Shown: piece by piece, positions 26,647 to 35,520 of the stretch
How the letters are laid out: each line of letters opens with the position of its first letter
How positions within the stretch are numbered: the stretch's first letter is position 1
Assembly: GCA_934096805.1 (NCBI GenBank)
Contig: CAKOMW010000001.1
Coordinates: forward strand, 310,001-374,000
Direction of reading: 5' to 3'
DNA length: 64,000 nt
Origin: an uncultured Bacilli bacterium
GTDB lineage: Bacteria > Bacillota_I > Bacilli_A > RF39 > UBA660
The notes under the pieces: generated by a model
Seen by the model: the letters and a program-made list of their open reading frames with translations, nothing else
Database searches by the model: none
Told to the model about the DNA's origin: nothing
Made by a program: the position numbers and the translations under genes

Positions 26647-28134
26647 ATGAAAAAAGTAGTACTTTGTATTCTTGATGGTCTTGGTTATAGAGAGGAATCT
26701 TTTGGTAATGCGTTTCTTGAGGCTGGTGCTCCCGCGATAAATAAGTTGTTAAAGGAGTTTCCTAATAGTAAGCTTCTTGCTAGTGGTGAGGCGGTTGGTC
26801 TTCCTGATGGGCAAATGGGTAATAGTGAGGTTGGTCATATGACTATAGGAACTGGTAGGGTTTTGATGCAACCTCTTAATGTAATAAATAAAGCTATTTC
26901 TAGTGGTAGTTTTTATACTAATGCGGAGTTTCTTAAGGTTATTGATTTTGTAAAGGAGAATAAATCTAGGCTTCATATATTTGGTCTTTTGTCAGATGGA
27001 GGTGTGCATAGTCATATTTCTCATATATTTGCTCTTATTGATATGGCGATGGAGCATGGAGTGGAAACTTATATTCATGTTGTTTTAGATGGTCGTGATG
27101 TTTTATATGATAGTGCTCTTTCTTATTTGGATGAACTTTCTTCTTATATTTCAGATAAGAATTGCTATATTGCAACGATAAGTGGTAGGTATTATGCTAT
27201 GGATAGAGAGGGTGTATGGGATAGGACTGAGCTTTGTTATAATGCTATTTTTAATGGCATTGGTCCATTTAATGATGATTATAAAAGTATTATTGCTACT
27301 TCTTATGATTTGGAAATATATGATGAATTTGTTGTTCCAACAATTGTTAATAGAAATGGTATTTTTTGTGATGGAGATGGAATGATTATTGCTAATTTTA
27401 GACCTGATAGATTGAATCAACTTTTTAGTGTTGTTACTGATTCTTCGTCGGCAGTTTTTGAGGTTAATCATTATAGCAATATAAAGTGTGTTAGTATGAT
27501 GCCTATTAGTGATAAGGTTAAATGTCCTTTTGCTTTTCCACATAATGTTGTTAATAAGTCATTGGGTGAAGTTTTGAGTCTTAATGGCCTTAGAGTTTTG
27601 AGGATTGCTGAGACTAGTAAGTATCCACATGTTACGCATTTCTTTGATGGTGATAGAGATGTTTCTTTTAAGGGGACTTCTAAAATATGTATTCCCAGAA
27701 AAAGGGTTGATACTTATGATATGGAACCTAGTATGAGTGCTTGTGAGATTACTGATAAAGTTATTAGTGTGATGAATGATTATGATTTTATAGTGATGAA
27801 TTATGCTAATTGTGATATGGTAGGACATACTGGTAACTATGGTGCTGCAGTAAAAGCTGTATCTGCGGTTGATAAATGTGTTATGAATTTGTATGAAGCT
27901 TGTTTTAATAATGATTATTTGCTTGTTATATGCGCTGATCATGGAAATGTTGAAGAAATGATTAGGGATGGGAAGCCTATGACTATGCATACTACTAATC
28001 CGGTTTATTTTATAGTTTGTGATAAGACTTATAGAGTGCGTAATGGTAGTCTTTCTGATATTGCTCCTTCTCTTCTTAGTGTTTTAGGTATGGAGATACC
28101 TGATGAAATGACTGGTAATATAATAATTTATTAA
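26647..28134 (+). CDS. gpmI: 2,3-bisphosphoglycerate-independent phosphoglycerate mutase
   Basis: The enzyme interconverts 3- and 2-phosphoglycerate using two Mn ions and a phosphoserine. LCILDGLGYRE carries the first metal Asp, and GQMGNSEVGHMTIG carries the catalytic Ser. HGVETYIHVVLDGRDV is the conserved substrate site; MDREGVWDRTE and the C-terminal CADHGNVEEM...HTTNPV supply further metal ligands. The 495 residues match the family (about 510). It is the third glycolytic gene in this cluster. Confidence 0.95.
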   Translation: MKKVVLCILDGLGYREESFGNAFLEAGAPAINKLLKEFPNSKLLASGEAVGLPDGQMGNSEVGHMTIGTGRVLMQPLNVINKAISSGSFYTNAEFLKVIDFVKENKSRLHIFGLLSDGGVHSHISHIFALIDMAMEHGVETYIHVVLDGRDVLYDSALSYLDELSSYISDKNCYIATISGRYYAMDREGVWDRTELCYNAIFNGIGPFNDDYKSIIATSYDLEIYDEFVVPTIVNRNGIFCDGDGMIIANFRPDRLNQLFSVVTDSSSAVFEVNHYSNIKCVSMMPISDKVKCPFAFPHNVVNKSLGEVLSLNGLRVLRIAETSKYPHVTHFFDGDRDVSFKGTSKICIPRKRVDTYDMEPSMSACEITDKVISVMNDYDFIVMNYANCDMVGHTGNYGAAVKAVSAVDKCVMNLYEACFNNDYLLVICADHGNVEEMIRDGKPMTMHTTNPVYFIVCDKTYRVRNGSLSDIAPSLLSVLGMEIPDEMTGNIIIY

Positions 28135-28140
28135 TTTTTT

Positions 28141-28173
28141 AAGAACTTATCTTGATGATTGGTTCTTTTTTTA
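28141..28173 (+). terminator. Probable terminator after gpmI
   Basis: AAGAAC (28141-28146) and GTTCTT (28162-28167) with inner pairs ATC/GAT form an imperfect hairpin followed by a T run. Confidence 0.55.
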
Positions 28174-28214
28174 TTGTTTAAATTTTGCTTTTGTATAATT
28201 TTTTTTGGTTTTTC

Positions 28215-28243
28215 TTGCATTTTTTGCCGAAATGTGGTATAAT
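28215..28243 (+). promoter_or_regulatory. SigA-type promoter of the sigma factor pair
   Basis: TTGCAT (28215-28220), 17 bp, TATAAT (28238-28243), 28 bases before the sigA start. A TG lies three bases before the -10 box. Confidence 0.7.
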
Positions 28244-28271
28244 TTCATGTATATTTTTGAGGAGGGGTATT

Positions 28272-29405
28272 ATGGAGAAAAAAAATAATAAAAATTATGC
28301 TCAATCTTTAGAGATTATAAATGAATTATTAGATGGTGGATTTCTTGATGATAAGGAAGTCTATATGGATTCTTTTGAAAGGACTTTAAGAAAGTATTTT
28401 AAGAAGCATGGAATAGTAGATGATGATGATAAGTTTGAAATTAGTGAATTTATTGATGGATTTCTTAAGGAACGTGGTTATACTTTTTCTGAGGTAGAAG
28501 CTAAGGATTCTTTGGAGGATGGTTTGACATCTTTAGAAGAGAAAAAATCTGAAGAAGATTATTTTTCTACAGGTTTATCTTCGAATGATAGTATTGCTCT
28601 TTATTTAAATGATATCATTAGATATCCTGTTCTTAGTGCTGAAGATGAAAGAAAGTATGCTTATTTAGCGAAAGATGGAGATGTTGAAGCTAAGAATATT
28701 CTTAGAGAGCATAATTTGAAATTAGTTGTTTCTATTGCGAAAAGATATAATGGAAGAGGTCTTGATTTTCCAGATTTAATACAAGAAGGTACTCTTGGTC
28801 TTATGAGAGCTGTAGATAGATTTGATCCTAGTAAGGGTTATAAATTTTCTACTTATGCAACATGGTGGATAAGACAAGCAATCACTCGTGCGATTGCGGA
28901 TCAAGGTAAAACTATTAGAATACCTGTTCATATGGTGGAAAGTATTAACAAAATTAGAAAGTGCACCAATAATTTTTTGAAGGATCATGGGAGAGAACCT
29001 AGTGTTGAAGAGCTTTCGGAGTTGACTGGTCTTTCTGTTAATAGAGTGTATGAATGTAAAAAACATGATTGGGATCCTGAGTCTTTGGATAGAGCAATTA
29101 TTGCTGGTGAAGATAGCCAAGTAGGAGATTTCATTATGGATCAAACTGTTGATGTTGAGAATGATGTTTATAATAAAACTTTACATAATGAGCTTGAAAA
29201 GTTTTTATCACATTTAACTGATAGAGAAAGAGATGTTATAATTCAAAGATATGGATTAGATGGTAGAGGTAGTAAAACTTTAGAACAAGTTGGAAAGGAA
29301 CTTAATGTTACTAGAGAAAGGATTAGACAAATTGAAAGCAAAGCTCTTCGTAAAATGAAAAACATGAGAAATGTTGATGATTTAAGGGAATATATTAGGA
29401 GGTAG
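28272..29405 (+). CDS. sigA: Primary sigma-70 factor SigA/RpoD
   Basis: The ATG at 28272 follows GAGGAGGGG; the longer frame from 28185 would run through the promoter. The 377-residue protein has a short N-terminal region 1.1-like part, region 1.2 (SIALYLNDIIRYPVLSAEDE) and region 2 with DLIQEGTLGLMRAVDRFD and STYATWWIRQAITRAI including the two Trp that open the -10 element. Regions 3 and 4 (TLEQVGKELNVTRERIRQIE) follow. It directs RNA polymerase to housekeeping promoters. A second sigma gene starts six bases after its stop. Confidence 0.95.
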   Translation: MEKKNNKNYAQSLEIINELLDGGFLDDKEVYMDSFERTLRKYFKKHGIVDDDDKFEISEFIDGFLKERGYTFSEVEAKDSLEDGLTSLEEKKSEEDYFSTGLSSNDSIALYLNDIIRYPVLSAEDERKYAYLAKDGDVEAKNILREHNLKLVVSIAKRYNGRGLDFPDLIQEGTLGLMRAVDRFDPSKGYKFSTYATWWIRQAITRAIADQGKTIRIPVHMVESINKIRKCTNNFLKDHGREPSVEELSELTGLSVNRVYECKKHDWDPESLDRAIIAGEDSQVGDFIMDQTVDVENDVYNKTLHNELEKFLSHLTDRERDVIIQRYGLDGRGSKTLEQVGKELNVTRERIRQIESKALRKMKNMRNVDDLREYIRR

Positions 29406-29410
29406 TTTAT

Positions 29411-30256
29411 ATGAATGATTTTTCTAATCGAATGAATGATGTTGATGATCTTAAAGAATATCTTGCTTTGATTTCGGAAATTCCTATTCTTGATGAGGCT
29501 TCGGAAAAGGCATTGGCTAGACTTGCTAGAGAAGGAGACATTGAAGCTAGAAATATGCTTGTTGTTTGTAATCTTAAATTGGTTGCCTCTATTGCTAAGA
29601 ATTATCCAATTATTGGTGATACTTCACGTATGGATTTAATACAAGAAGGGAATTTGAGTCTTATAAGAGCTGCGGAGTTGTTTGATGTTGATAAGGGATA
29701 TAGGTTTTCTACTTATGCAACTTATTCTGTAAAGAGGGCTATATATAGATCACTTTCTAATAAGTATAGAACAATTGGAATTCCAGCTTATTTACTTGAT
29801 ATTTTGGTTAAGATGAATAGAAAGATTGGAGAATGTAAAGCCTTGGGATTTGTTCCTAGTGATGAAGATCTTGCTTCGTATCTTGATGTTTCTGTCAGTA
29901 AGGTTATTGAATTAAAGAAGACGTCTGAGAGTGTTATTTCTTTACATGCTGAAATAGGTGAGGATGAGGATGACTATTTACTTAATATGATTACTTCGGA
30001 TGATAATGTAGAGGAAGAGTATGAAAAGCTTGATCTTAGTGAAGAATTTGAAAATATTTTTGCTGATTTTACTCCGAGAGAAGTTCAAGTTATAAAGCTT
30101 AGACATGGCTTTGATGGGACTCCTAGAACTTTAGAAGAGGTTGCTAAGATTATGGGAGTTACTAGAGAAAGGATCAGGCAGATTGAACTTAAGGTGATAA
30201 GACACTTAAGACGTCCTAAGTACAGTTCTAGGCTTAGGGTCTATACTGAAAGATAG
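29411..30256 (+). CDS. Second sigma-70 family factor, divergent RpoD paralogue
   Basis: This 281-residue protein follows sigA by five bases with TTAGGAGG upstream. It lacks region 1.1 but keeps region 1.2 (DLKEYLALISEIPIL), region 2 (DLIQEGNLSLIRAAELFD) and region 4.2 (VTRERIRQIE). In region 2.3 the Trp-Trp pair of SigA is replaced by Tyr-Ser (STYATYSVKRAIYRSL), and region 2.4 is altered (TIGIPAYLLD for TIRIPVHMVE). This suggests a changed -10 preference or weaker melting, with a similar -35 preference. It is intact and not a pseudogene; the promoters it serves are unknown. Confidence 0.85.
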   Translation: MNDFSNRMNDVDDLKEYLALISEIPILDEASEKALARLAREGDIEARNMLVVCNLKLVASIAKNYPIIGDTSRMDLIQEGNLSLIRAAELFDVDKGYRFSTYATYSVKRAIYRSLSNKYRTIGIPAYLLDILVKMNRKIGECKALGFVPSDEDLASYLDVSVSKVIELKKTSESVISLHAEIGEDEDDYLLNMITSDDNVEEEYEKLDLSEEFENIFADFTPREVQVIKLRHGFDGTPRTLEEVAKIMGVTRERIRQIELKVIRHLRRPKYSSRLRVYTER

Positions 30257-30284
30257 AATGGTTTTAAAACTATTCTTTTTTTTG
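30255..30284 (+). terminator. Terminator of the sigma factor operon
   Basis: AGAATGGTTTT pairs with AAAACTATTCT (11 bp with one G-U), followed by a T run. Confidence 0.8.
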
Positions 30285-30325
30285 TTTTTTCTATAAAAAA
30301 TTTTGCAATTTTGCAAGAAAAATGC

Positions 30326-30354
30326 TTGATTTTCATAAAATAGTATGGTAAAAT
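30326..30354 (+). promoter_or_regulatory. SigA-type promoter of the S10 operon
   Basis: TTGATT (30326-30331), 17 bp, TAAAAT (30349-30354). It is the only clear promoter before the 14-kb ribosomal cluster. Confidence 0.65.
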
Positions 30355-30360
30355 GTTGAT

Positions 30361-30473
30361 GTTATGACTGCTGTGATGTGCAAGGTTGCTGATACACCAG
30401 GTTGAGTTGACTTGGCTATTGGGTTTTTGCTCGGAGCAAGTCTATACTAGATATAGGCGAAGGAGGGAAGAAG
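30361..30473 (+). promoter_or_regulatory. Leader RNA of the S10 operon
   Basis: About 110 bases of untranslated leader carry a segment GCAAGGTTGCTGATACACC that I recognise as conserved before rpsJ in many Firmicutes. A TTGCT/AGCAA hairpin and a TATA/TATA hairpin lie close to the ribosome-binding site. Such leaders let a ribosomal protein limit its own operon. The regulatory partner in this lineage is inferred and not shown by the sequence. Confidence 0.55.
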
Positions 30474-30785
30474 ATGTCAGAAGTTAATGTTCGTGTTAGA
30501 CTAAAGTCGTATGATCATAGAATTCTTGATAATGCTGCTTCTAAAATTGTTGAAACAGTTAAACGTGCTGGAGGAGTAGTTAGTGGACCAGTGCCACTTC
30601 CAACAGATGTTGAAAAAATTACAATTTTAAGAGCTGTTCATAAGTATAAGGATTCTCGTGAACAATATGAAGTTAGAACTCACAAGAGACTAATCGATAT
30701 TAAAAATCCTAGTAAAGAAACATTGGATGCATTACAACGTTTAGATTTACCTAGTGGTGTTGATATCCAAATTAAACAAAAATAA
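30474..30785 (+). CDS. rpsJ: Ribosomal protein S10
   Basis: The 103-residue product contains VRVRLKSYDHRILDNAA, SGPVPLPT and the C-terminal LDLPSGVDIQIK, all typical of S10. S10 sits in the 30S head and also takes part in NusB antitermination. It is the first gene of the cluster, preceded by the leader and GGAGGG. Confidence 0.97.
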   Translation: MSEVNVRVRLKSYDHRILDNAASKIVETVKRAGGVVSGPVPLPTDVEKITILRAVHKYKDSREQYEVRTHKRLIDIKNPSKETLDALQRLDLPSGVDIQIKQK

Positions 30786-30807
30786 TTAGAAAAAGGAGAA
30801 ATTTAAA

Positions 30808-31533
30808 ATGAAAGGAATCTTAGGTAGAAAGATTGGAATGACTCAAGTTTTCGGTACTAATGGTAAATTAGTTCCTGTTACAGTGATTGAAGTTAACCCT
30901 AATGTTGTTACTCAAGTTAAGACTTTAGAAAACGATGGTTATGAAGCTATTCAACTTGGTTATGAAACTATTAGAGAAAAACTTGCTACTAAAGCTGGTA
31001 TTGGTCATTCTAAAAAAGCAAATACTGCTCCTAAGCGCTTCTTAAGGGAAATTAAAGGAGTAGATATCAGTACTTATACTTTGGGACAAGAAGTAAAAGC
31101 TGATTTATTCGAAGCTGGTGAAATCGTTGATGTTACTGGAATCAGTAAAGGAAAGGGTTACCAAGGGGTTATTAAGAAAAATAACCAACATCGTGGACCT
31201 ATGGGACACGGTTCTAAATATCATAGGGGTGTAGGATCTCTAGGTACTATGTTACCTAAAAGAGTATTACCTGGTAAAGCATTACCTGGTCATATGGGAT
31301 CTGAACAAGTTACTATTCAAAATCTAGAAGTTATTAAAGTGGATATGGAAGATAATTGTATCTTAGTAAAAGGTAGTATTCCAGGTCCTAATAAATCTTT
31401 AGTTATTATTAAGTCTGCAGTTAAAACTAATAAAAAGAATGATGCATTTGATTTAATCTCTTATGCTAAAGAAGAAGTTTTAGAAGAACCAGTAGTTGAA
31501 GAAGTTGCTACTGAGGAAGTAACTGCTGAATAG
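30808..31533 (+). CDS. rplC: Ribosomal protein L3 with acidic C-terminal extension
   Basis: The first 210 residues are standard L3 (GILGRKIGMTQVF, RGPMGHGSKYHRGVGSLG, KALPGHMG). L3 organises the 3' region of 23S rRNA near the peptidyl transferase centre. The protein is 241 residues, about 30 longer than usual, with a tail of Glu and Val (EEVLEEPVVEEVATEEVTAE). The tail is seen directly; its purpose is unknown. Confidence 0.96.
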   Translation: MKGILGRKIGMTQVFGTNGKLVPVTVIEVNPNVVTQVKTLENDGYEAIQLGYETIREKLATKAGIGHSKKANTAPKRFLREIKGVDISTYTLGQEVKADLFEAGEIVDVTGISKGKGYQGVIKKNNQHRGPMGHGSKYHRGVGSLGTMLPKRVLPGKALPGHMGSEQVTIQNLEVIKVDMEDNCILVKGSIPGPNKSLVIIKSAVKTNKKNDAFDLISYAKEEVLEEPVVEEVATEEVTAE

Positions 31534-31549
31534 TTTAGGAGGAATTAAC

Positions 31550-32173
31550 ATGAAATATGAACTTTTAAATGTAAATGGAGAAAAAATTAAAGATTTAAAT
31601 CTAGATAAAGAAGTTTTTGGAATAGAACCTAATGATGTAGTATTAAAAGATGCTATAGTGCTTGCACAAGCATCATTAAGACAGGGAACACATAAGACTA
31701 AAACTCGTGCTGAAGTTTCTGGTGGTGGAAGAAAACCATGGAGACAAAAAGGTACAGGTAACGCTCGTCAAGGATCAATTAGATCTGTACAATGGGTTGG
31801 TGGAGGTATAGCCTTTGGACCAGTTCCTAGAAGTTATAATAAAAAACAAAATAGAAAAGAAAGAAAGTTAGCATTAAAATCTGCTTGGTCATATAAAGCT
31901 AAAAATAATAACTTAGTAGTGGTTGATGGAATTAAACTTGATAGTCCTAGAACTAAAGATATGATTAAGTTACTTACTAATTTAAAGCTTAATGATGAAA
32001 AACTATTAGTGGTAGTTAAAGAATATAATGAAAATGTTATTCTTGCTAGTAGAAATTTACAAAATATTATGCTTTTACAAGCTAATGAAGTTGGAGTTTT
32101 AGATATAGTTAGTGCTAGAAAGGTTTTAATTGAAGATGCTGCTTTAGAAAGCATTAAGGAGGTGCTTAAGTAA
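31550..32173 (+). CDS. rplD: Ribosomal protein L4
   Basis: The 207-residue product has the L4 motifs QGTHKTKTRAEVSGGGRKPWRQKGTG and GGIAFGPVPRSY. Its extended loop lines the exit tunnel. In other bacteria L4 also regulates the S10 operon. Its last stop base is the first base of the rplW start, so translation is coupled. Confidence 0.96.
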   Translation: MKYELLNVNGEKIKDLNLDKEVFGIEPNDVVLKDAIVLAQASLRQGTHKTKTRAEVSGGGRKPWRQKGTGNARQGSIRSVQWVGGGIAFGPVPRSYNKKQNRKERKLALKSAWSYKAKNNNLVVVDGIKLDSPRTKDMIKLLTNLKLNDEKLLVVVKEYNENVILASRNLQNIMLLQANEVGVLDIVSARKVLIEDAALESIKEVLK

Positions 32174-32454
32174 TGAATACTAAATATTTAGATGTTATTA
32201 AGGCGCCAGTTGTTACTGAAAAGGCTGCTAACGCAGGACAAGATGGAGTTTACTCTTTCTATGTTGATCCAAAGAGTAACAAAACTGAAATTAAACTTGC
32301 TATTGAAAAGCTATTTAATGTAAAAGTTATGAGCATTAAAACAATTAATGTTCATCCTAAAAAGAAAAGAGTAGGTCGTTATACAGGGCTTACAAATCGT
32401 AAGAAAAAGGCAATTGTTACATTAGCTCCAGGGCAAACAATTGAATTAGGTTAA
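32173..32454 (+). CDS. rplW: Ribosomal protein L23
   Basis: The 93-residue product has VIKAPVVTEKA, FYVDPKSNKTEIKLAIEKLF and the basic KKKRVGRYTG loop. L23 lies at the tunnel exit and docks trigger factor and SRP. It overlaps rplD by one base (TAATG) and has an AAGGAGG before the next gene. Confidence 0.95.
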   Translation: MNTKYLDVIKAPVVTEKAANAGQDGVYSFYVDPKSNKTEIKLAIEKLFNVKVMSIKTINVHPKKKRVGRYTGLTNRKKKAIVTLAPGQTIELG

Positions 32455-32467
32455 GGAGGTATTATAA

Positions 32468-33298
32468 ATGGCTATTAGAAATTATAAACCTACCACTAAT
32501 GCAAGAAGAGGTATGAGTACACTTGTTAATGATGAAATTACAACAAATAAACCTGAAAAAAGCTTATTAGTTAGTAAATCTAAGAAAGCTGGTCGTAATA
32601 ATCAAGGTAGAATTACAGTAAGACATCAAGGTGGAGGAGAAAAAAGAAAATATCGTATTATTGATTTCAAAAGAAATAAATTTGATATTGTGGGAACAGT
32701 TGCTACTATTGAATATGATCCAAACAGAAGTGCAAATATTGCTTTAATCAACTATATAGATGGTGAAAAAAGATATATTATTGCACCACGTGGATTAAAG
32801 GTTGGAACAAAGATTGTTTCAGGACAAAATGTAGATATTAGAGTTGGTAATGCTTTACCGCTTATGAATATTCCAGAAGGTACAGTTGTTCACAATATAG
32901 AACTTCAACCTGGAAAAGGTGGAGAACTTGCAAGAAGTGCTGGTTGTTCTGCTCAAATTCTTGGTAAAGAAGGAAAGTATGTTTTAGTAAGGCTTTCATC
33001 TGGTGAAGTAAGAAAAATCTTAGGAACTTGCTTTGCTACAATTGGTGAAGTTGGAAATGAAGATTATTCGTTAGTTAAAATAGGAAAAGCTGGTCGTAAG
33101 AGACATATGGGAGTTAGACCTACAGTTCGTGGTTCTGTTATGAACCCTAATGACCATCCACATGGTGGTGGTGAAGGTAGAGCGCCAATTGGTAGAAGTG
33201 GTCCAATGACTCCATGGGGTAAACCTGCACTTGGATATAAAACAAGAAAGAAAAAAGCGTCAGATAAGCTTATCGTACGCCGTAGAAATAAGAAATAG
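32468..33298 (+). CDS. rplB: Ribosomal protein L2
   Basis: The 276-residue product has the RNA-binding motifs NNQGRITVRHQGGG and the C-terminal VRGSVMNPNDHPHGGGEGR, which includes the His near the peptidyl transferase centre. L2 is needed for subunit joining. Length and all motifs are standard. Confidence 0.97.
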   Translation: MAIRNYKPTTNARRGMSTLVNDEITTNKPEKSLLVSKSKKAGRNNQGRITVRHQGGGEKRKYRIIDFKRNKFDIVGTVATIEYDPNRSANIALINYIDGEKRYIIAPRGLKVGTKIVSGQNVDIRVGNALPLMNIPEGTVVHNIELQPGKGGELARSAGCSAQILGKEGKYVLVRLSSGEVRKILGTCFATIGEVGNEDYSLVKIGKAGRKRHMGVRPTVRGSVMNPNDHPHGGGEGRAPIGRSGPMTPWGKPALGYKTRKKKASDKLIVRRRNKK

Positions 33299-33313
33299 GA
33301 AAGGATTGATAAT

Positions 33314-33589
33314 ATGGCTAGAAGTATTAAAAAGGGACCTTATGTATTCGATAGATTACTTAAAAAGGTACAAAATTTAAATGAAACTGGAAAAAAAGAA
33401 GTTATTAAAACTTGGTCACGCTCTTCAATGATTTTTCCTGAATTTGTAGGACATACAATTGCAGTTCATAACGGTAAAGATTTTATTCCTGTATATGTAA
33501 CTGAAGATATGGTAGGTCACAAACTTGGAGAATTTGCTTTAACTCGTAAGTTTGGTGGACACGGCGATGACAAGAAGAAAAAGAAATAG
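33314..33589 (+). CDS. rpsS: Ribosomal protein S19
   Basis: The 91-residue product opens with MARSIKKGPYV and contains TWSRSSMIFPEFVGHTIAVHNG and GHKLGEFALTRKFGGH, all S19 signatures. S19 contacts S13 and tRNA in the 30S head. Confidence 0.96.
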   Translation: MARSIKKGPYVFDRLLKKVQNLNETGKKEVIKTWSRSSMIFPEFVGHTIAVHNGKDFIPVYVTEDMVGHKLGEFALTRKFGGHGDDKKKKK

Positions 33590-33607
33590 GATGAGGAGGA
33601 ATAGAAA

Positions 33608-33940
33608 ATGGATGTAAAAGCTATTGCTAAAGAAGTTAGAATTAGTCCAATTAGGCTTCGTCTTATGGTTGATTTAGTACGTGGTAAAGACGTTAATGAA
33701 GCAATTAATATTTTAACTAATTATAATAATAAGTCTGCAAAGGTTGTTTTAAAAGTAGTTAACTCTGCTGTTGCTAATGCAGAAAATAATAATAATTTAA
33801 AAGCTGATGATCTTTATATTAAAGATATCAGAGTAGATATGGCATCAACATTAAAAAGAAGGGTACCAGGTTCAAAGGGTAAGATAAAAAAATTCTATCA
33901 TAGAAGATCCCACGTAACTGTTGTGGTATCAGAAAGATAA
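33608..33940 (+). CDS. rplV: Ribosomal protein L22
   Basis: The 110-residue product has ISPIRLRLMVDLVRGK and the C-terminal hairpin region ending HRRSHVTVVVSE. The hairpin reaches into the exit tunnel and is where macrolide-resistance changes arise; no such change can be judged here. GAGGAGG precedes the start. Confidence 0.96.
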   Translation: MDVKAIAKEVRISPIRLRLMVDLVRGKDVNEAINILTNYNNKSAKVVLKVVNSAVANAENNNNLKADDLYIKDIRVDMASTLKRRVPGSKGKIKKFYHRRSHVTVVVSER

Positions 33941-33955
33941 TTTAGGAGGTTATTT

Positions 33956-34615
33956 ATGGGACAAAAAGTAAATCCAACAGGACTTAGAATTGGAGTTAAT
34001 AAAGATTGGGAATCTAAATGGATGGCTCCTAAATGCGATATTGCTAAATATATCGTTAATGATATTAAAATTAGAGAATATTTAGAAAAGAAATTAAAAG
34101 ATGCTGGAATATCTAAAATAGAAATTGAAAGAAATCCTAAGAGATGTGAAGTTATTATTCATACTTCTAAACCAGGTATCATAATTGGTCGTGGTGGTGA
34201 AGGTGTTAATAAGTTGAAGACTGAAGTTGCTAAATTAGTTGATGAAAATGTTCAAATTTCTATAATGGAAGTTAAGAATATTGATTTAAATGCAAGTTTA
34301 GTTGCTCAATCAATTGCAAAACAAATAGAACAAAGAGCACCATTTAGAGCTGCTCAAAAGAAAGCTATTCGTGCTGCTATGAAGTCTGGTGCTAAAGGAA
34401 TTAAGACTTTAGTTTCAGGAAGACTTAATGGTGTTGAAATGGCTAGAAGTGAAGGATATTCAGAAGGAAATGTACCTTTACATACTATTCGTGCTGATAT
34501 AGATTACGGATTTGCTGAAGCATTAACTACTTATGGTAAATTAGGAGTTAAAGTATGGATTTATAAAGGTGAAATATTACCTTCAAAGCCTTCTAAAAAA
34601 GAAGGAGGTAATTAA
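33956..34615 (+). CDS. rpsC: Ribosomal protein S3
   Basis: The 219-residue product starts MGQKVNPTGLRIG and has a KH domain with GIIIGRGGEGVNKL. The C-terminal part, SGRLNGVEMARSE and YGFAEALTTYGKLGVKVWIYKGE, forms part of the mRNA entry channel. Confidence 0.97.
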   Translation: MGQKVNPTGLRIGVNKDWESKWMAPKCDIAKYIVNDIKIREYLEKKLKDAGISKIEIERNPKRCEVIIHTSKPGIIIGRGGEGVNKLKTEVAKLVDENVQISIMEVKNIDLNASLVAQSIAKQIEQRAPFRAAQKKAIRAAMKSGAKGIKTLVSGRLNGVEMARSEGYSEGNVPLHTIRADIDYGFAEALTTYGKLGVKVWIYKGEILPSKPSKKEGGN

Positions 34616-34617
34616 TT

Positions 34618-35046
34618 ATGTTAATACCGTCTAGAACAAAATATAGAAGAGTACATAGATTGAAATATGAAGGAAAAGCTAAGGGAAACAGAACACTTTC
34701 ATTTGGTGAATATGGATTAGTTGCTAAAGAAGGTGGATGGATTACTAATAACCAAATAGAAGCTGCTCGTATTGCTATGACTCGTTATATGAAACGTGGT
34801 GGTAAAGTATGGATTAATATTTTCCCACACATGCCTAAAACTGCTAAACCACTAGAAGTTCGTATGGGTTCTGGTAAGGGTGCCGTTGATAAATGGATAG
34901 CAGTTGTTAAAGAAGGAAAAGTAATGTTTGAAATCGCTGGTGTTTCAGAAGAAGTTGCAAGAGAAGCTTTAAGACTTGCATCACATAAATTACCAATTAA
35001 AACTAAATTTATTCAAAAAGAAGATATGGGTGGTGAAGACGCATGA
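34618..35046 (+). CDS. rplP: Ribosomal protein L16
   Basis: The 142-residue product has LIPSRTKYRRVHR, GWITNNQIEAARIAMTRYMKRGGKVW and MGSGKGAVDKWIAVV. L16 helps position tRNA on the 50S subunit. The next gene starts inside its last codons (ATGA). Confidence 0.97.
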   Translation: MLIPSRTKYRRVHRLKYEGKAKGNRTLSFGEYGLVAKEGGWITNNQIEAARIAMTRYMKRGGKVWINIFPHMPKTAKPLEVRMGSGKGAVDKWIAVVKEGKVMFEIAGVSEEVAREALRLASHKLPIKTKFIQKEDMGGEDA

Positions 35047-35237
35047 AATTAGAAGATTTAAGAAAGCTTACTTCAGAAGAACTTGAAGTTAAAATAAAAG
35101 AAGCTAAAGAAGAATTGTTTAATTTGCGTTTCCAACAAGCTACTGGAAATCTTGAAAAACCATCAAGACTAAGAGAATTAAGAAAACAAGTTGCGAAAAT
35201 GAAAACTATAATTCGTGAACGTGAGTTAAATAAATAG
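35043..35237 (+). CDS. rpmC: Ribosomal protein L29
   Basis: The 64-residue helical protein contains LRKLTSEELEVKI, ELFNLRFQQATGNLEKPSRLRELRK and the usual C-terminal IRERE. It lies at the tunnel exit beside L23. It overlaps rplP by four bases. Confidence 0.95.
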   Translation: MKLEDLRKLTSEELEVKIKEAKEELFNLRFQQATGNLEKPSRLRELRKQVAKMKTIIRERELNK

Positions 35238-35246
35238 GAGGTAACT

Positions 35247-35507
35247 ATGAAAGAAACAGTTAAGAAAGAATTTATTGGAACAGTTGTAAGTGACAAGAAT
35301 AATAAGACTATTACTGTATTAGTTGAAACATATAAGAAACATCCTAAGTACGGTAAGAGAGTTAAATATAGTAAAAAATATAGCGCTCATGATGAAACTA
35401 ATAAGGCTAAAATGGGAGATAAAGTAAGAATAGTGGAAACTAGGCCTTTATCTAAGAACAAAAGGTTCTATTTAGCTGAAATAGTGGAAGAAAGCGTTAT
35501 ACTATAA
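35247..35507 (+). CDS. rpsQ: Ribosomal protein S17
   Basis: The 86-residue product has KEFIGTVVSDKNNKTITVLVE and the HPKYGKRVKYSKKYSAHDE motif, then VRIVETRPLSKNKRF. It is an OB-fold protein of the 30S body. TAGGAGG precedes the start. Confidence 0.96.
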   Translation: MKETVKKEFIGTVVSDKNNKTITVLVETYKKHPKYGKRVKYSKKYSAHDETNKAKMGDKVRIVETRPLSKNKRFYLAEIVEESVIL

Positions 35508-35520
35508 GGAGGAATTAGAA

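Noticed and set aside
29411..30256. Second sigma gene as a decayed copy of sigA
   Set aside because: The frame is intact with all main regions and a strong ribosome-binding site; differences are clustered in functional motifs.
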